Assembly: GCA_036380835.1 (NCBI GenBank) | Contig: DASVDZ010000082.1 | Span: forward strand, 13,582 to 77,581 | Length of the DNA: 64,000 nucleotides | DNA from: DASQJL01 sp036380835 | Lineage (GTDB): Bacteria > Eisenbacteria > RBG-16-71-46 > SZUA-252 | Direction of reading: 5' to 3' | In this document: in pieces, positions 7,859 to 16,268 of the stretch | How the letters are laid out: each line of letters opens with the position of its first letter | How positions within the stretch are numbered: position 1 is the stretch's first letter | The notes under the pieces: model-generated | Told to the model about the DNA's origin: nothing | Databases searched by the model: none | What the model saw: only the letters and a program-made list of their open reading frames with translations | Translations under genes and position numbers: made by a program

Positions 7859-10300
7859 TCACTCCGCGAGCCCCAGCTTCTTCAGCAGCCCGCCCCAGCG
7901 CGGGTCGCGGTGGAGGGCCCGGAACGTCCGTTCGGTCATCATCTGGGCCGCTCCGGCGTCGCGGTCCGCGATCGCGCGCTCCAACCAGGCGAAGCCCGAG
8001 TCCATGTCGCCCCGCGACGAGTGGATCGCGGCGATCTGGTAAGCCGAGTCCGTCGCGTGGTTCGCTTCCAGCCCCCGGAGCGCCGCGTCCGATTCCGCCG
8101 TCCGTCCGCCGCGGAAATGCACGTAGGCAAGGCCCGTGAGACGCGCCCATTCCGCCGGCTCGAGCTTCGCCTCGTCGAGCGCCTCCGCGTCCCGGCCCAG
8201 GTCCGCGAGCACGATCGCCAGGATGTGGTGGCCGGCGATGCGTTGCGGTGAGAGCTCGAGCGCCTTTCGAAACTCCATCTCCGCTTCGGCCAGTCGGTCC
8301 ATCGAGCGATGGAGGAGCCCCAGCGCGCTGTATCCGCCCGAGTTCAGCGGATCCTGCTCGATCGCCCGGCGAAGCAGCCCCTCGGCCTCTTCGAACCTTC
8401 CGAGGACGTGGGCCAATCCGCCCGCGGAGCGGAGGACCTCGGCGTTCCCCGGCGCCAGCTCCACCGCCCGCCGGGCGGACGCTTCGGCGCCCTGCCAGTC
8501 CCAGTCGTGAAGGCGCTGGATCACGGAGAGGCGAACGTGCGCTTCGGCGAGATCGGGCTCCAGCGCGAGCGCGCGCATCACGGCCTCGCGCGCGTTTCGA
8601 TATCCTTCGTAGACCGGCTCCCAGCCGAAGCCGCCCGAGTTGGCGTGCGCCCGGGAGAGCTCGGTCCATGCCGCTGCGTGGGACGGGTCGAGCCCCAGCG
8701 CCTCCTTCAAGTACCGAATCCCCTTGGCGGTGTCCTCCTGGGTCATCCGGTCGATGAAGTACTTTCCCTGGAGGTACAGGCGATGCGCCTCGGCGTTCCG
8801 CCCGTGTCCCTTGGCCGCGACGGCGACCTCGGCCATCGCGAGTCCGCTCGCGTTCGAATCCGGCGCCTCGCCGAGAAGGGTCGTGCGCAGCTCCTTCACG
8901 ACCGATTGCGCGATGTCGTCCTGTACCGCGAAGATGTCGTCGAGCGACCGGTCGTAGGTTTCGGACCAGAGCTGGACCCGGTCCGCCGCCTTGACAAGCT
9001 GCACCGAGATTCGCACCCGGTTCCCCGACTTTCGCACGCTGCCGTCGAGCAGCGTCACCACGTTCAGCCGCTCGCCGATCACGGCGAGATCCTCGTTCTT
9101 GCCCTTGAACTGGAACGAAGACGCGCGGGCGGCCACGCGGAGCCCGCGGATCTTGGTCAGCACGTTGAGGAGCTCGTCGGCGAGCCCGTCGGAGAAGTAC
9201 TCGTCCTCCTCGCCGCGGCTCCGATTCACGAACGGGAGCACGGCGATGGAAGGAACGTCGCGCGAGGGAGCCGCCCCGGAACCGGGGGACGACGCCGACG
9301 ATCCCGCCGAGAGAGGCGTGGGCGGAGCCGGTGGGGGCGCCGGAGTCACCGGTGGCGGAGTCGCGGTGGCTTGCATCGGCGTCGTGGCGGCGGGCGCCGG
9401 GGCTGGAGTCACCGGCGCCGTTCCCGACTCGATCTCCCGCTTCACGTACCGAAGCTCGTTGTAGACGTCGCGCGCCGTCTGGAAACGGTCGCGCGGGTTC
9501 TTCTCCAGGCACCGCACGATGATCCGGTTGAGATCGCGGGGAAGGTCGCCGCGGAGGCTAAGCACCGGAGCCGGCACGTCGCGCAGGATCGACGAGCTCA
9601 CGTCCGCGGGCGTCGCGCCCGTGAAGGGCCTCCTCCCCGTCGCCAGCTCGTAGAGGATGATCCCGAGCGCGAAGAGATCCGACCGCGCATCGACCGCCTC
9701 GCCCCGAATCTGCTCCGGCGCCATGTAGGGAACGGTGCCGAGCACCTGGCCCTCGCCCGAGATGGGCCCCTCGGCGGTCGCGCCGATGGTCGCCCCCTGG
9801 GCGGCCGACTCCCCGGCTCCCATCGCGATCTTCGCGAGCCCGAAGTCGAGGACCTTGACCCAGCCGTCGGGGGTCACCATCACGTTCCCGGGCTTGAGAT
9901 CGCGGTGGACGACGCCGCGCTCGTGTGCGGCGATGAGGGCGTTCGCGAGCGGGATCGAGATCTCGAGAACGCGGGAGAGCGGAAGGCCGCCGGGCGTGAT
10001 CAGCCGATCGAGGCTCTGGCCCTCGACCAGCTCCATCGTCAGGAACCGGATCCCTTCCTCGTCCTCGACGGAGAAGAGCGTGACGATGTTCGGGTGGTTG
10101 AGTCCCGCGACGGTACGCGCCTCGCGCTCGAATCGCGCGAGGCGGTCGGCGGAGGACGTGACGGCGCCGGGCAGGACCTTCACCGCCACCTCGCGGCCCA
10201 GGCGCGTGTCCCGTGCCCGATAGACCTCGCCCATCCCTCCGGCCCCGAGCGATCCGGAGATCTGGTACGTGCCGAGGCGGGTGCCGGAGGAAAGGACCAT
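7859..10300 (-). CDS. Ser/Thr protein kinase with TolB/FlgO-like and TPR domains
   Basis: The protein has 813 residues. Kinase domain residues 1 to about 280: Gly loop GSLGAGGMGEVY, VAVK Lys41, HRDLKPGN, DFGLAK and YMAPEQ, all intact. A Pro/Ala/Thr-rich linker with no hydrophobic helix follows, so the protein looks cytoplasmic. Next comes a TolB/FlgO-like domain (SIAVLPFVNRS, YFSDGLADELLNVL, LLDGSVRKSGNRVRI), then TPR repeats to the C-terminus. This architecture is common in Acidobacteriota and FCB bacteria; the TPR part probably gathers partners or substrates. The gene has its own good promoter, with the ATG 8 nt after the -10 box and no Shine-Dalgarno. Confidence 0.95.
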   Translation of the reverse strand: MVLSSGTRLGTYQISGSLGAGGMGEVYRARDTRLGREVAVKVLPGAVTSSADRLARFEREARTVAGLNHPNIVTLFSVEDEEGIRFLTMELVEGQSLDRLITPGGLPLSRVLEISIPLANALIAAHERGVVHRDLKPGNVMVTPDGWVKVLDFGLAKIAMGAGESAAQGATIGATAEGPISGEGQVLGTVPYMAPEQIRGEAVDARSDLFALGIILYELATGRRPFTGATPADVSSSILRDVPAPVLSLRGDLPRDLNRIIVRCLEKNPRDRFQTARDVYNELRYVKREIESGTAPVTPAPAPAATTPMQATATPPPVTPAPPPAPPTPLSAGSSASSPGSGAAPSRDVPSIAVLPFVNRSRGEEDEYFSDGLADELLNVLTKIRGLRVAARASSFQFKGKNEDLAVIGERLNVVTLLDGSVRKSGNRVRISVQLVKAADRVQLWSETYDRSLDDIFAVQDDIAQSVVKELRTTLLGEAPDSNASGLAMAEVAVAAKGHGRNAEAHRLYLQGKYFIDRMTQEDTAKGIRYLKEALGLDPSHAAAWTELSRAHANSGGFGWEPVYEGYRNAREAVMRALALEPDLAEAHVRLSVIQRLHDWDWQGAEASARRAVELAPGNAEVLRSAGGLAHVLGRFEEAEGLLRRAIEQDPLNSGGYSALGLLHRSMDRLAEAEMEFRKALELSPQRIAGHHILAIVLADLGRDAEALDEAKLEPAEWARLTGLAYVHFRGGRTAESDAALRGLEANHATDSAYQIAAIHSSRGDMDSGFAWLERAIADRDAGAAQMMTERTFRALHRDPRWGGLLKKLGLAE

Positions 10301-10308
10301 AGCCCGGT

Positions 10309-10337
10309 ATTTTAGCCGCCGCGCGTGCCCCTGTCAG
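10309..10337 (-). promoter_or_regulatory. Promoter of the kinase gene, probably leaderless
   Basis: On the minus strand CTGACA (10337-10332), a 17-bp spacer and TAAAAT (10314-10309) each differ from the sigma-70 consensus by one base. The ATG at 10300 starts 8 nt past the -10, where transcription itself should start. Confidence 0.55.
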
Positions 10338-10389
10338 CAGGCCCGTCGCCGGCGCGGTCCGGGCCAGCCCCCGCGCCCCGCGGGCGATG

Positions 10390-12117
10390 TCACTCCAACT
10401 CGCCGAGGCGCTGGGTCCACAGCGCCTCGCGCCGCGGGTCGGGCGTCTGATCGAAGTAGAACCGCCGCAGCTTGTCGCGGGCCATCCAGGCGAGGGGCCC
10501 GTAGCCGATGCCCGGCGCCCACAAGAGGCTGTCGAGCTCGGCGGGGAAGTCCGGGACCTGGGCGCCGCGGTGGCGTAGGGAGTCCATCAGCGCCGGATCC
10601 CAGGTGAGGACCCGGCCCCGGACTCCCGCCATCTCGACCTCCACCTCCGGAATCTCCCGGTCCAGTCGCAGAGCCTTGGCGGCGTTTCGGAAGAACGCGA
10701 AGTGGGCGCGGCGCTCGCCGAGGACGTAATCGACCGAAGCCAGCTTCTCGTGCCCGATGCGGGTCCTCCGCGCCAACGGCTGCCGCGCGATCCGGCGATC
10801 GGTCAAGCCCGTGACGCATTCGATGGCGATCCGAGGGCGCGCGTAGTAGACGAGGCGCGCCTCGCCGCCGAAGAAGGCGACGCGGACGGGGAGCCCGTCG
10901 AAGAACGGACGGAGCGCGAGGCCGGTGTCGCGTACCCGCCTGGTCTCGCCCGGGGCGTAGTAGTTCGGCTCGAACACGATTCCCCGAACCGAACCGAAGG
11001 GATCGCTCGGAAGCGGGTAGGGCGTGGCCACGATTCCGGCCGCGGCGAGGCCCGCCAGCGCCCAGGACGCTCCGGCGCGGCGCGCGGCGAGACGCGTCGT
11101 CCCGAGCTCGAACAGGGCCAAGAGGAGCGGCGTCACCGGAATCAGAAATCGGGCGAACATGAAGTCGCCGCCGACGCGCAGAACGAACCCGATGTAAACG
11201 GCTGCCAGCATCGCGGCGAGGAGCGCGCTCCGGCGCCACCGGCCCAGGAACGCCTCGCCTTCCGGGCCCTGATCGCGCGCCGTTCGCGGCCACGCGATGA
11301 GGACCAGGGCCGGGCCCAGCAGGAGCTGCCAATACCTGGCGAAGTAGAGCGCGACGTAGACCGCGCCTTGGGAGTACCAGGCGATCGCGGCGGACTTGGC
11401 GTAGTAGGTGTTCGGGAAGAAGTCGCCGAAGTAGCTCACGCGCCACGCGGTGTACGGTCCCCAGACCAGCAGGAACGCTGCGGAGAAGGCAAGGATCGCC
11501 CGCGGCCGCCGCCACGCGCTCCAGAGCAAGTAGGCGACCGCCACGCCGGCGAAGATCAGCCCATCGGGCCGCGTCATGGAAGCGAGCGCTACGATGAGCC
11601 CGGCCGCCGTGGCTCGACGGGCGCCGGCGACACCCCCCGCGAGAACCACGTAGAGGAGCGTGACCTCGAACGTGAAGAGCGAGGTCTCGAGGCCGCCCGT
11701 CGCGAAGATGCTCCAGTCGGGGTGCAGGGCCCCGAGGAGCGCCGCGATGGGGATCCATCGCGCCGGCCCCGACGCCGCTCCGCGCGCGACCCAGGAATTC
11801 CAGATCAGGAGGCCTAGCGCCGCCGCGTAGCAGGCGCCACCGGTGGCCATCGTCCACCGCTCCACGTCGGCGCCAAGCCGGAGGCCCAACGCGGCCCAGA
11901 GGGTCCAGAGGAAGTTGCTATACCCCTCGACTCGCTCTCCCGGGTTGAAGACGAGGCCAAGACCACGAACGAGATTGTCGGCGTACCGGAAGGAGATGAA
12001 GGCGTCGTCGCTCACCCACCGGCGGTGCCACGCGGCCCAGAGCGCGTAGAGGATCGCGGCGGCTCCGGTGCCCAGGAAGACCCAGGTGGCGGTTCGCCCC
12101 GACGGCGGGCGGACTAT
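10390..12117 (-). CDS. GT-C membrane glycosyltransferase (AftB/ArnT-like)
   Basis: About 575 residues with many hydrophobic helices and a soluble C-terminal part. The first loop reads WVSDDAFISFRYADNL, then GLVFNPGERVEGYSNFLW. This resembles mycobacterial AftB-type arabinofuranosyltransferases and related GT-C enzymes using polyprenyl-phosphate sugars; the acidic DD pair is the expected catalytic site. The start is unresolved. There is no ATG, GTG or TTG in frame between the upstream hydrolase and the first membrane helix. The coding signal begins around an ATA at 12117, and a CTG lies at 12075. The gene overlaps or abuts the hydrolase stop, so translation may be coupled. Confidence 0.82.
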   Translation of the reverse strand: MVRPPSGRTATWVFLGTGAAAILYALWAAWHRRWVSDDAFISFRYADNLVRGLGLVFNPGERVEGYSNFLWTLWAALGLRLGADVERWTMATGGACYAAALGLLIWNSWVARGAASGPARWIPIAALLGALHPDWSIFATGGLETSLFTFEVTLLYVVLAGGVAGARRATAAGLIVALASMTRPDGLIFAGVAVAYLLWSAWRRPRAILAFSAAFLLVWGPYTAWRVSYFGDFFPNTYYAKSAAIAWYSQGAVYVALYFARYWQLLLGPALVLIAWPRTARDQGPEGEAFLGRWRRSALLAAMLAAVYIGFVLRVGGDFMFARFLIPVTPLLLALFELGTTRLAARRAGASWALAGLAAAGIVATPYPLPSDPFGSVRGIVFEPNYYAPGETRRVRDTGLALRPFFDGLPVRVAFFGGEARLVYYARPRIAIECVTGLTDRRIARQPLARRTRIGHEKLASVDYVLGERRAHFAFFRNAAKALRLDREIPEVEVEMAGVRGRVLTWDPALMDSLRHRGAQVPDFPAELDSLLWAPGIGYGPLAWMARDKLRRFYFDQTPDPRREALWTQRLGELE

Positions 12118-13430
12118 TTCCCGGCGGAGATGAATCCGGCCACCTTGTCGATGACGCCGCCGTCCACGTGTCCGGGCTTGTCGTACTCGGCCGGGCCCGG
12201 CTTCCCGGTGCCTGCCAGGAACAGGTGGTTGAGGCCCTTCATGCTCGCGAACTCGACGTCGGGGTCGCCCGCCAGGCCTTTCCTCCAGGCATCGATGTCC
12301 TCCTCGATCACTTGATAGTCGCGATCGCCCCGAAGCACGAGCACCGGCTTGGCGAGCTTCTTGGTCATTCCGATTCCATCGCGGGCCGCCAGGTCCATCC
12401 AATAGGACGCGGGCACGCCGAGGAGCGTCTCCTTGCCGAGGGTGCCGGCTTTCAGACGCGCCACCTTTCCCTCGACGTCCGCGACGTCCTTCGCGGGCGC
12501 GCCGAGATAGCGCATCTGGGAGAGCACGATGTCCCACGGCGCCCGGCCGGGGGGCGCCAGGAGAACGGCGCCGGCGACCGGGGCCGCGCGCACCGCGATC
12601 TCCGGCGCCAGGAGCGCCCCCATGCTGTGCCCGATGACGAAGACGCGCTTCGGATCGATCTCGCTTCGATCCCGCAGCGCGGCGACCGCCGCGACCGCGT
12701 CCACGATGACCTCGTCATCGACCGAAATGCTGTCGCCGAGCTTCGGTCCGTACACGAACGTCCGTTTGTCGTACCGAAGCACCTCGATACCGCGCGACGC
12801 GAGCCCTTCGGCCAGATCCCGAAACACCTTGTTCGCGCCGACCGTCTCGTCTCGATCCTGGGGGCCGGATCCATGCACGAGGACCACCCCTGGAAACGGC
12901 CCGAGCGCCGTCGGCACGGTGAGGGTCCCCCCCAGAACGTAGGGCGCGGAGCCGATGGAGACGTCGACCGATCGGAAGCTCGATGGATCGACATAGGTCG
13001 CCGGCGGCGCGGGCTTCGATGACGCGGGCTTGAGGAGGAATCCGGCGACGTCTTGCGTCCCGGGGTTGATCGCCACGGTGGCTTGAAGCTGGCCGTGCTC
13101 GAACTGGAGCATGGCGATTCGGACGTCGCGCCCTTGCGCCACGGTGCGCTGCGTGATCGTCCAGGAGGCGAGCGGTCCGAACGTGCCGATCTGGGCGGAC
13201 CAGACCGCGCGGAGCTTCTCCTCGGAAACGGCGCCTTGCATCGTCGGATCGAACATCTGGAAGGCGGCCGCGTAGTTCTGTGTCTTCATCGCGGTGAGGA
13301 GCGCCTCGGTGATCCGGTCGCTCGCGTCGGAGGCCGGATCCGCCTTGTTCGTCCCGGGGATCGACGGGCCCGCGGCGAGAACGGCGCCGACGGCGAGGAG
13401 CAACGCGAAGCCTTTCATCCACGCTGACAT
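12114..13430 (-). CDS. Secreted alpha/beta hydrolase with N-terminal DUF3887-like domain
   Basis: The protein has 438 residues with a signal peptide (FALLLAVGAVLAAG). Residues about 35-135 form a small DUF3887-like domain (ITEALLTAMKTQNYAAAFQM). Residues about 150-438 are an alpha/beta hydrolase: VLVHGSGPQDRDE oxyanion region, nucleophile elbow GHSMG with Ser269, acid in GDRDY (Asp369 or Asp371) and His402 in LNHLF. Activity is likely as a periplasmic esterase or peptidase-like hydrolase; the substrate is unknown. AAGGAG precedes the ATG. It heads the minus-strand glycan run. Confidence 0.92.
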   Translation of the reverse strand: MSAWMKGFALLLAVGAVLAAGPSIPGTNKADPASDASDRITEALLTAMKTQNYAAAFQMFDPTMQGAVSEEKLRAVWSAQIGTFGPLASWTITQRTVAQGRDVRIAMLQFEHGQLQATVAINPGTQDVAGFLLKPASSKPAPPATYVDPSSFRSVDVSIGSAPYVLGGTLTVPTALGPFPGVVLVHGSGPQDRDETVGANKVFRDLAEGLASRGIEVLRYDKRTFVYGPKLGDSISVDDEVIVDAVAAVAALRDRSEIDPKRVFVIGHSMGALLAPEIAVRAAPVAGAVLLAPPGRAPWDIVLSQMRYLGAPAKDVADVEGKVARLKAGTLGKETLLGVPASYWMDLAARDGIGMTKKLAKPVLVLRGDRDYQVIEEDIDAWRKGLAGDPDVEFASMKGLNHLFLAGTGKPGPAEYDKPGHVDGGVIDKVAGFISAGK

Positions 13431-13510
13431 ACCGTCTCCTTTCGAGCGCGCGTCGGAGCCGTCCCGCCCTCCCGCAGCCCCTCACCACGCTCGGGCGCGC
13501 CGCTCGGGGG

Positions 13511-13539
13511 AGGCTAGCACCGTCCCACGAGGGTGGCAA
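13511..13539 (-). promoter_or_regulatory. Promoter of the hydrolase gene
   Basis: On the minus strand TTGCCA (13539-13534), a 17-bp spacer and TAGCCT (13516-13511). This leaves a leader of about 75 nt before the ATG at 13430. Confidence 0.4.
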
Positions 13540-13703
13540 TTTCCTGGAAACGGCCCCTGACGGCCAGGGTAGAATGGGGCATGGCCACCCGAGAGGGGTC
13601 CTGGTGGTCGGAAGGATCACGGGACCAGGTGTATTCGCAGCTCACCTCCCTCGCGGCGAGTCGGTGACCCGAATGTTCCGCGAGAGACCGGGAGACCCAG
13701 GCC

Positions 13704-13892
13704 ATGAACAGATTCAAGGAGTGGACGCTACTCGCATTGGTGTTCGGAGCGCTCGCGCTGTCCGCCACGAGCTGTGCGTCGTCGAGCCCCAGTACCGGGA
13801 CGAACACGGGCGGAAGCGCTCCGACGTCCGGCGGGCAGGCGTCGCCAAGTGGAACGGGAGCGCAGACCGACACGACCGCCACGCAGAAGTGA
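13704..13892 (+). CDS. Small lipoprotein
   Basis: The protein has 62 residues. A short basic N-terminus (MNRFKEW), a hydrophobic stretch (LLALVFGALALS) and a lipobox ending at Cys24 (LSATSC) mark a lipoprotein. The mature part is only about 39 residues of Ser, Thr, Gly and Pro, an unstructured tether with no recognisable domain. A strong hairpin follows the gene. Confidence 0.75.
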   Translation: MNRFKEWTLLALVFGALALSATSCASSSPSTGTNTGGSAPTSGGQASPSGTGAQTDTTATQK

Positions 13893-13953
13893 CCTAGGGC
13901 ACGTTCGACGAACCGGATGGCGAAGGGCGAACGTCGACGTGCGCACGGGGATA

Positions 13954-13983
13954 GGGCCCCGGTGGCGTGAGCCGCCGGGGCCC
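13954..13983 (+). terminator. Strong GC hairpin after the lipoprotein gene
   Basis: A 13-bp stem (one G-T pair) around a GTGA loop, arms 13954-13966 and 13971-13983. No T tract follows. Confidence 0.6.
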
Positions 13984-13993
13984 TCACGCTGTC

Positions 13994-14022
13994 TTGACAA
14001 GCCTTCAAGCGTGTCGTTTCAT
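13994..14022 (+). promoter_or_regulatory. Sigma-70-like promoter of the Cys-rich secreted protein
   Basis: TTGACA (13994-13999) is a perfect -35, followed by a 17-bp spacer and TTTCAT (14017-14022), which matches 4 of 6 bases. The leader to the ATG at 14154 would be about 125 nt. Confidence 0.45.
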
Positions 14023-14153
14023 GAGCGGCCTGACTCGCTGCCCCAGCCTCGCAGATAAAGTCTGCCCCCAGGTCCCGGAGGGTCCCGCACGAACGATTCA
14101 CACGATCATTAGACCGCCTAACTCCTCGCCGAGTACCAGGAAGGGGGCATTCC

Positions 14154-15131
14154 ATGCAACGACCGTACGTCGTTCCGGCATTGATTCGTGAAGCCCGTTC
14201 CACCGTTCGCGCCCTTCCGCTCGCCGCCACAGCGGCCCTTCTCTTGGCCGTCCCCGTCGCCGCCACGGCCCAGGTGGACCCCGCCAATTCCTACTACGTG
14301 CCGGAAGCGGGAGCCGGGCCCGTCCCCGTCACGGGAACGGCGGCGGTGAAATTCTTCCGAGCGTGTCCGAACAACGATGGCGGCTCCAGTCTTCCGAATC
14401 ACGCTCGAATCAAGATCGTCCTAAAGAACTCAGCCAACGCCGGCGTTGGCGGGCTCATTCCATACATCAAGTTCCGCGGCGGGACCGTCGCCCAGGGATT
14501 TACAATGGGAAGCGGTGCAGACTCGATCATCGCCAACCCGACCTACTGCTCGTTCACGACGACTCCCTGTCCCCTGGTGCAGCAAATCTTCGCGGACGGA
14601 CCGACCGATCCGTCCACCGGCGAGACCTGGCTGACCTTCGATGGCTCGGGCTGCCCCACGTGCATGGGGTTCGGCTGTACTCCTGCATGTCCAAGAGACA
14701 CTGGTCGCAAGTGGGGGCACTACGACTGCGAGATCCCGGTCTACGTCATGGACGGCGGGGTGGAGGTGAAGATCTTGGGCAAGCTCCTTGAATCTGACCC
14801 GAATACCCCCCAGTTCGACTGCCAGTGTGGGGGCTCACTCCTGACGTACGGGTTCGTGCTCCGGATCAAGAATTTCGATCTGGCCGGGGGCCTTGGCGCG
14901 GTCCTGGGCCAGAGCGAGATCGTCTCCGTCCTCGACTTCAACGCGATCGCCAATTCAATTGGCGCGCCGCCGAACGCCGTCTCGTTCTGGAGGGATCTGG
15001 ACTGGTCGGGGTACACCCCTCCCATATGCATAACGAATCCCCCCCCAGCCAATAACAACATCACCACCACGGATCTCAATATCGTTGTCGGCCATCTCAA
15101 CCACGAGTGCGACCGGCCGAACGATCCCTGA
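14154..15131 (+). CDS. Cys-rich secreted protein of unknown function
   Basis: The protein has 325 residues with a signal peptide (LAATAALLLAVPVAATAQ) after an unusually long basic N-region. The mature part holds 12 cysteines, four of them in a tight cluster (GCPTCMGFGCTPAC), which suggests disulfides and export. The C-terminus (TTTDLNIVVGHLNHEC) is rich in Asn and Asp and resembles, loosely, the last half of a dockerin-type calcium repeat. I recognise no catalytic motif. A GGAAGGGGG Shine-Dalgarno lies just before the ATG. It probably has its own promoter and is monocistronic. Confidence 0.85.
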   Translation: MQRPYVVPALIREARSTVRALPLAATAALLLAVPVAATAQVDPANSYYVPEAGAGPVPVTGTAAVKFFRACPNNDGGSSLPNHARIKIVLKNSANAGVGGLIPYIKFRGGTVAQGFTMGSGADSIIANPTYCSFTTTPCPLVQQIFADGPTDPSTGETWLTFDGSGCPTCMGFGCTPACPRDTGRKWGHYDCEIPVYVMDGGVEVKILGKLLESDPNTPQFDCQCGGSLLTYGFVLRIKNFDLAGGLGAVLGQSEIVSVLDFNAIANSIGAPPNAVSFWRDLDWSGYTPPICITNPPPANNNITTTDLNIVVGHLNHECDRPNDP

Positions 15132-15279
15132 CCCTAGGGCAGCTGCGGAAAACTGAGAATTCCCTGGCACCGCGACCGGAACGCGGTGTTAGACCGAGAG
15201 TGTGGGTCAGGGCGGTCACGGGCCCCGGTTTCCGGGCCCCGCATCATTCAACCCGCGTCTCGCATGGAGGACACAACCC

Positions 15280-15756
15280 ATGGCTCACGTGAAACCCATC
15301 CCCCCCGGTCACACCACCGTCACGCCCACGATCACGGTCAGCGACGGGCGCAAGGCGATCGAGTTCTACAAGAAGTCGCTCGACGCGACCGAGCGAGCGC
15401 GCTTCGAGGGGCCCGACAAGAAGCTCATGCACGCGGAGATCCAGATCGGAAACGCGATCGTCATGCTCAATGACGAGGTCATGGGCAACCGGTCGCCCCA
15501 ATCGCTCGGCGGTTCGCCGGTCACGTTCTACGTCTACGTGGAGGATGTCGACGCCGCGTTCAAGAAGGCCATCGCGGCAGGCGGCCAGACGCTCATGCCC
15601 GTGACCGACATGTTCTGGGGCGACCGGATGGGTCAGTTCGAGGACCCCTTCGGATACCGTTGGAACGTGGCGACCCGCGTCAAGGAGATGAGCCCCGAGG
15701 AGGTCAAGAAGGCCGGCGACGAGTTCATGAAGAAGCAGATGGCGGGCGCGCACTAG
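15280..15756 (+). CDS. VOC-superfamily (PhnB-like) protein
   Basis: The protein has 158 residues. It begins with the typical VTPTITVSDGRKAIEFYKK, then MHAEIQIGNAIVMLNDE, a VTFYVYVEDVDAAFKKAIAAG strand-helix and MFWGDRMGQFEDPFGYRWNV at the end, the pattern of PhnB/glyoxalase-like proteins. Members bind small molecules or metals; without known metal ligands I do not assign an enzyme activity. ATG at 15280 has GGAGG nine bases upstream and is preferred over earlier in-frame codons. A hairpin follows at 15783. Confidence 0.92.
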   Translation: MAHVKPIPPGHTTVTPTITVSDGRKAIEFYKKSLDATERARFEGPDKKLMHAEIQIGNAIVMLNDEVMGNRSPQSLGGSPVTFYVYVEDVDAAFKKAIAAGGQTLMPVTDMFWGDRMGQFEDPFGYRWNVATRVKEMSPEEVKKAGDEFMKKQMAGAH

Positions 15757-15782
15757 GGGCGAGCCTTGGCTGGGAAATCGAT

Positions 15783-15810
15783 CGGCCCGCGGGGCTACCC
15801 CCGTGGGCCG
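15783..15810 (+). terminator. GC hairpin after the VOC gene
   Basis: A 12-bp stem with one G-T pair and a CTAC loop (15783-15794 and 15799-15810), followed by AATCGTTTC. Confidence 0.6.
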
Positions 15811-15872
15811 AATCGTTTCGCTCCGGAGCCGAGCTTCGTCGCCGCTGGCCGTAACCCGCGGAGGAGTCACCC

Positions 15873-16268
15873 ATGAAGGATCTGGCGATCGAGCTGCCGA
15901 ACCGACCCGGGGCCCTGGCCGAGATGGGCGAGGCGTTGGGGCGAGCGGGGGTCAGCGTCGAGGGGGGCGGTGCGTTCGTCGTCCATGGGATTGGAGTCGC
16001 CCATTTCCTGTTCGCCGACCCCGGTGCGGCCCGCGCCGCTCTGGGCAAGGCCGGCATTCGCGTCCTGGCGGAGCGAGACGTTCTCGTTCAGCGGCTGAAG
16101 CAGGACGTCCCCGGCCAGCTCGGGATGATCGCCCGCCGGATGGCCGAGGCTGGAGTCAACATCGAGGTGCAGTACAGCGACCACGACCATCGATTGATCC
16201 TCGTCGTGGACGACTACGAGAAGGGAAGGGCAGTCTCCGAGGCCTGGGCCGGCGAGCGTGATGCGTGA
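15873..16268 (+). CDS. Tandem ACT-domain protein
   Basis: The protein has 131 residues. Two ACT units are visible: LAIELPNRPGALAEMGEAL near residue 4, and LKQDVPGQLGMIARRMAEAG near residue 75 with NIEVQYSDHDHRLILVVDD. ACT domains bind amino acids or other small ligands and regulate enzymes; stand-alone pairs like this are common and usually uncharacterised. GGAGGAG precedes the ATG. The stop overlaps the GTG of the next gene by four bases, so the two are co-translated. Confidence 0.88.
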   Translation: MKDLAIELPNRPGALAEMGEALGRAGVSVEGGGAFVVHGIGVAHFLFADPGAARAALGKAGIRVLAERDVLVQRLKQDVPGQLGMIARRMAEAGVNIEVQYSDHDHRLILVVDDYEKGRAVSEAWAGERDA

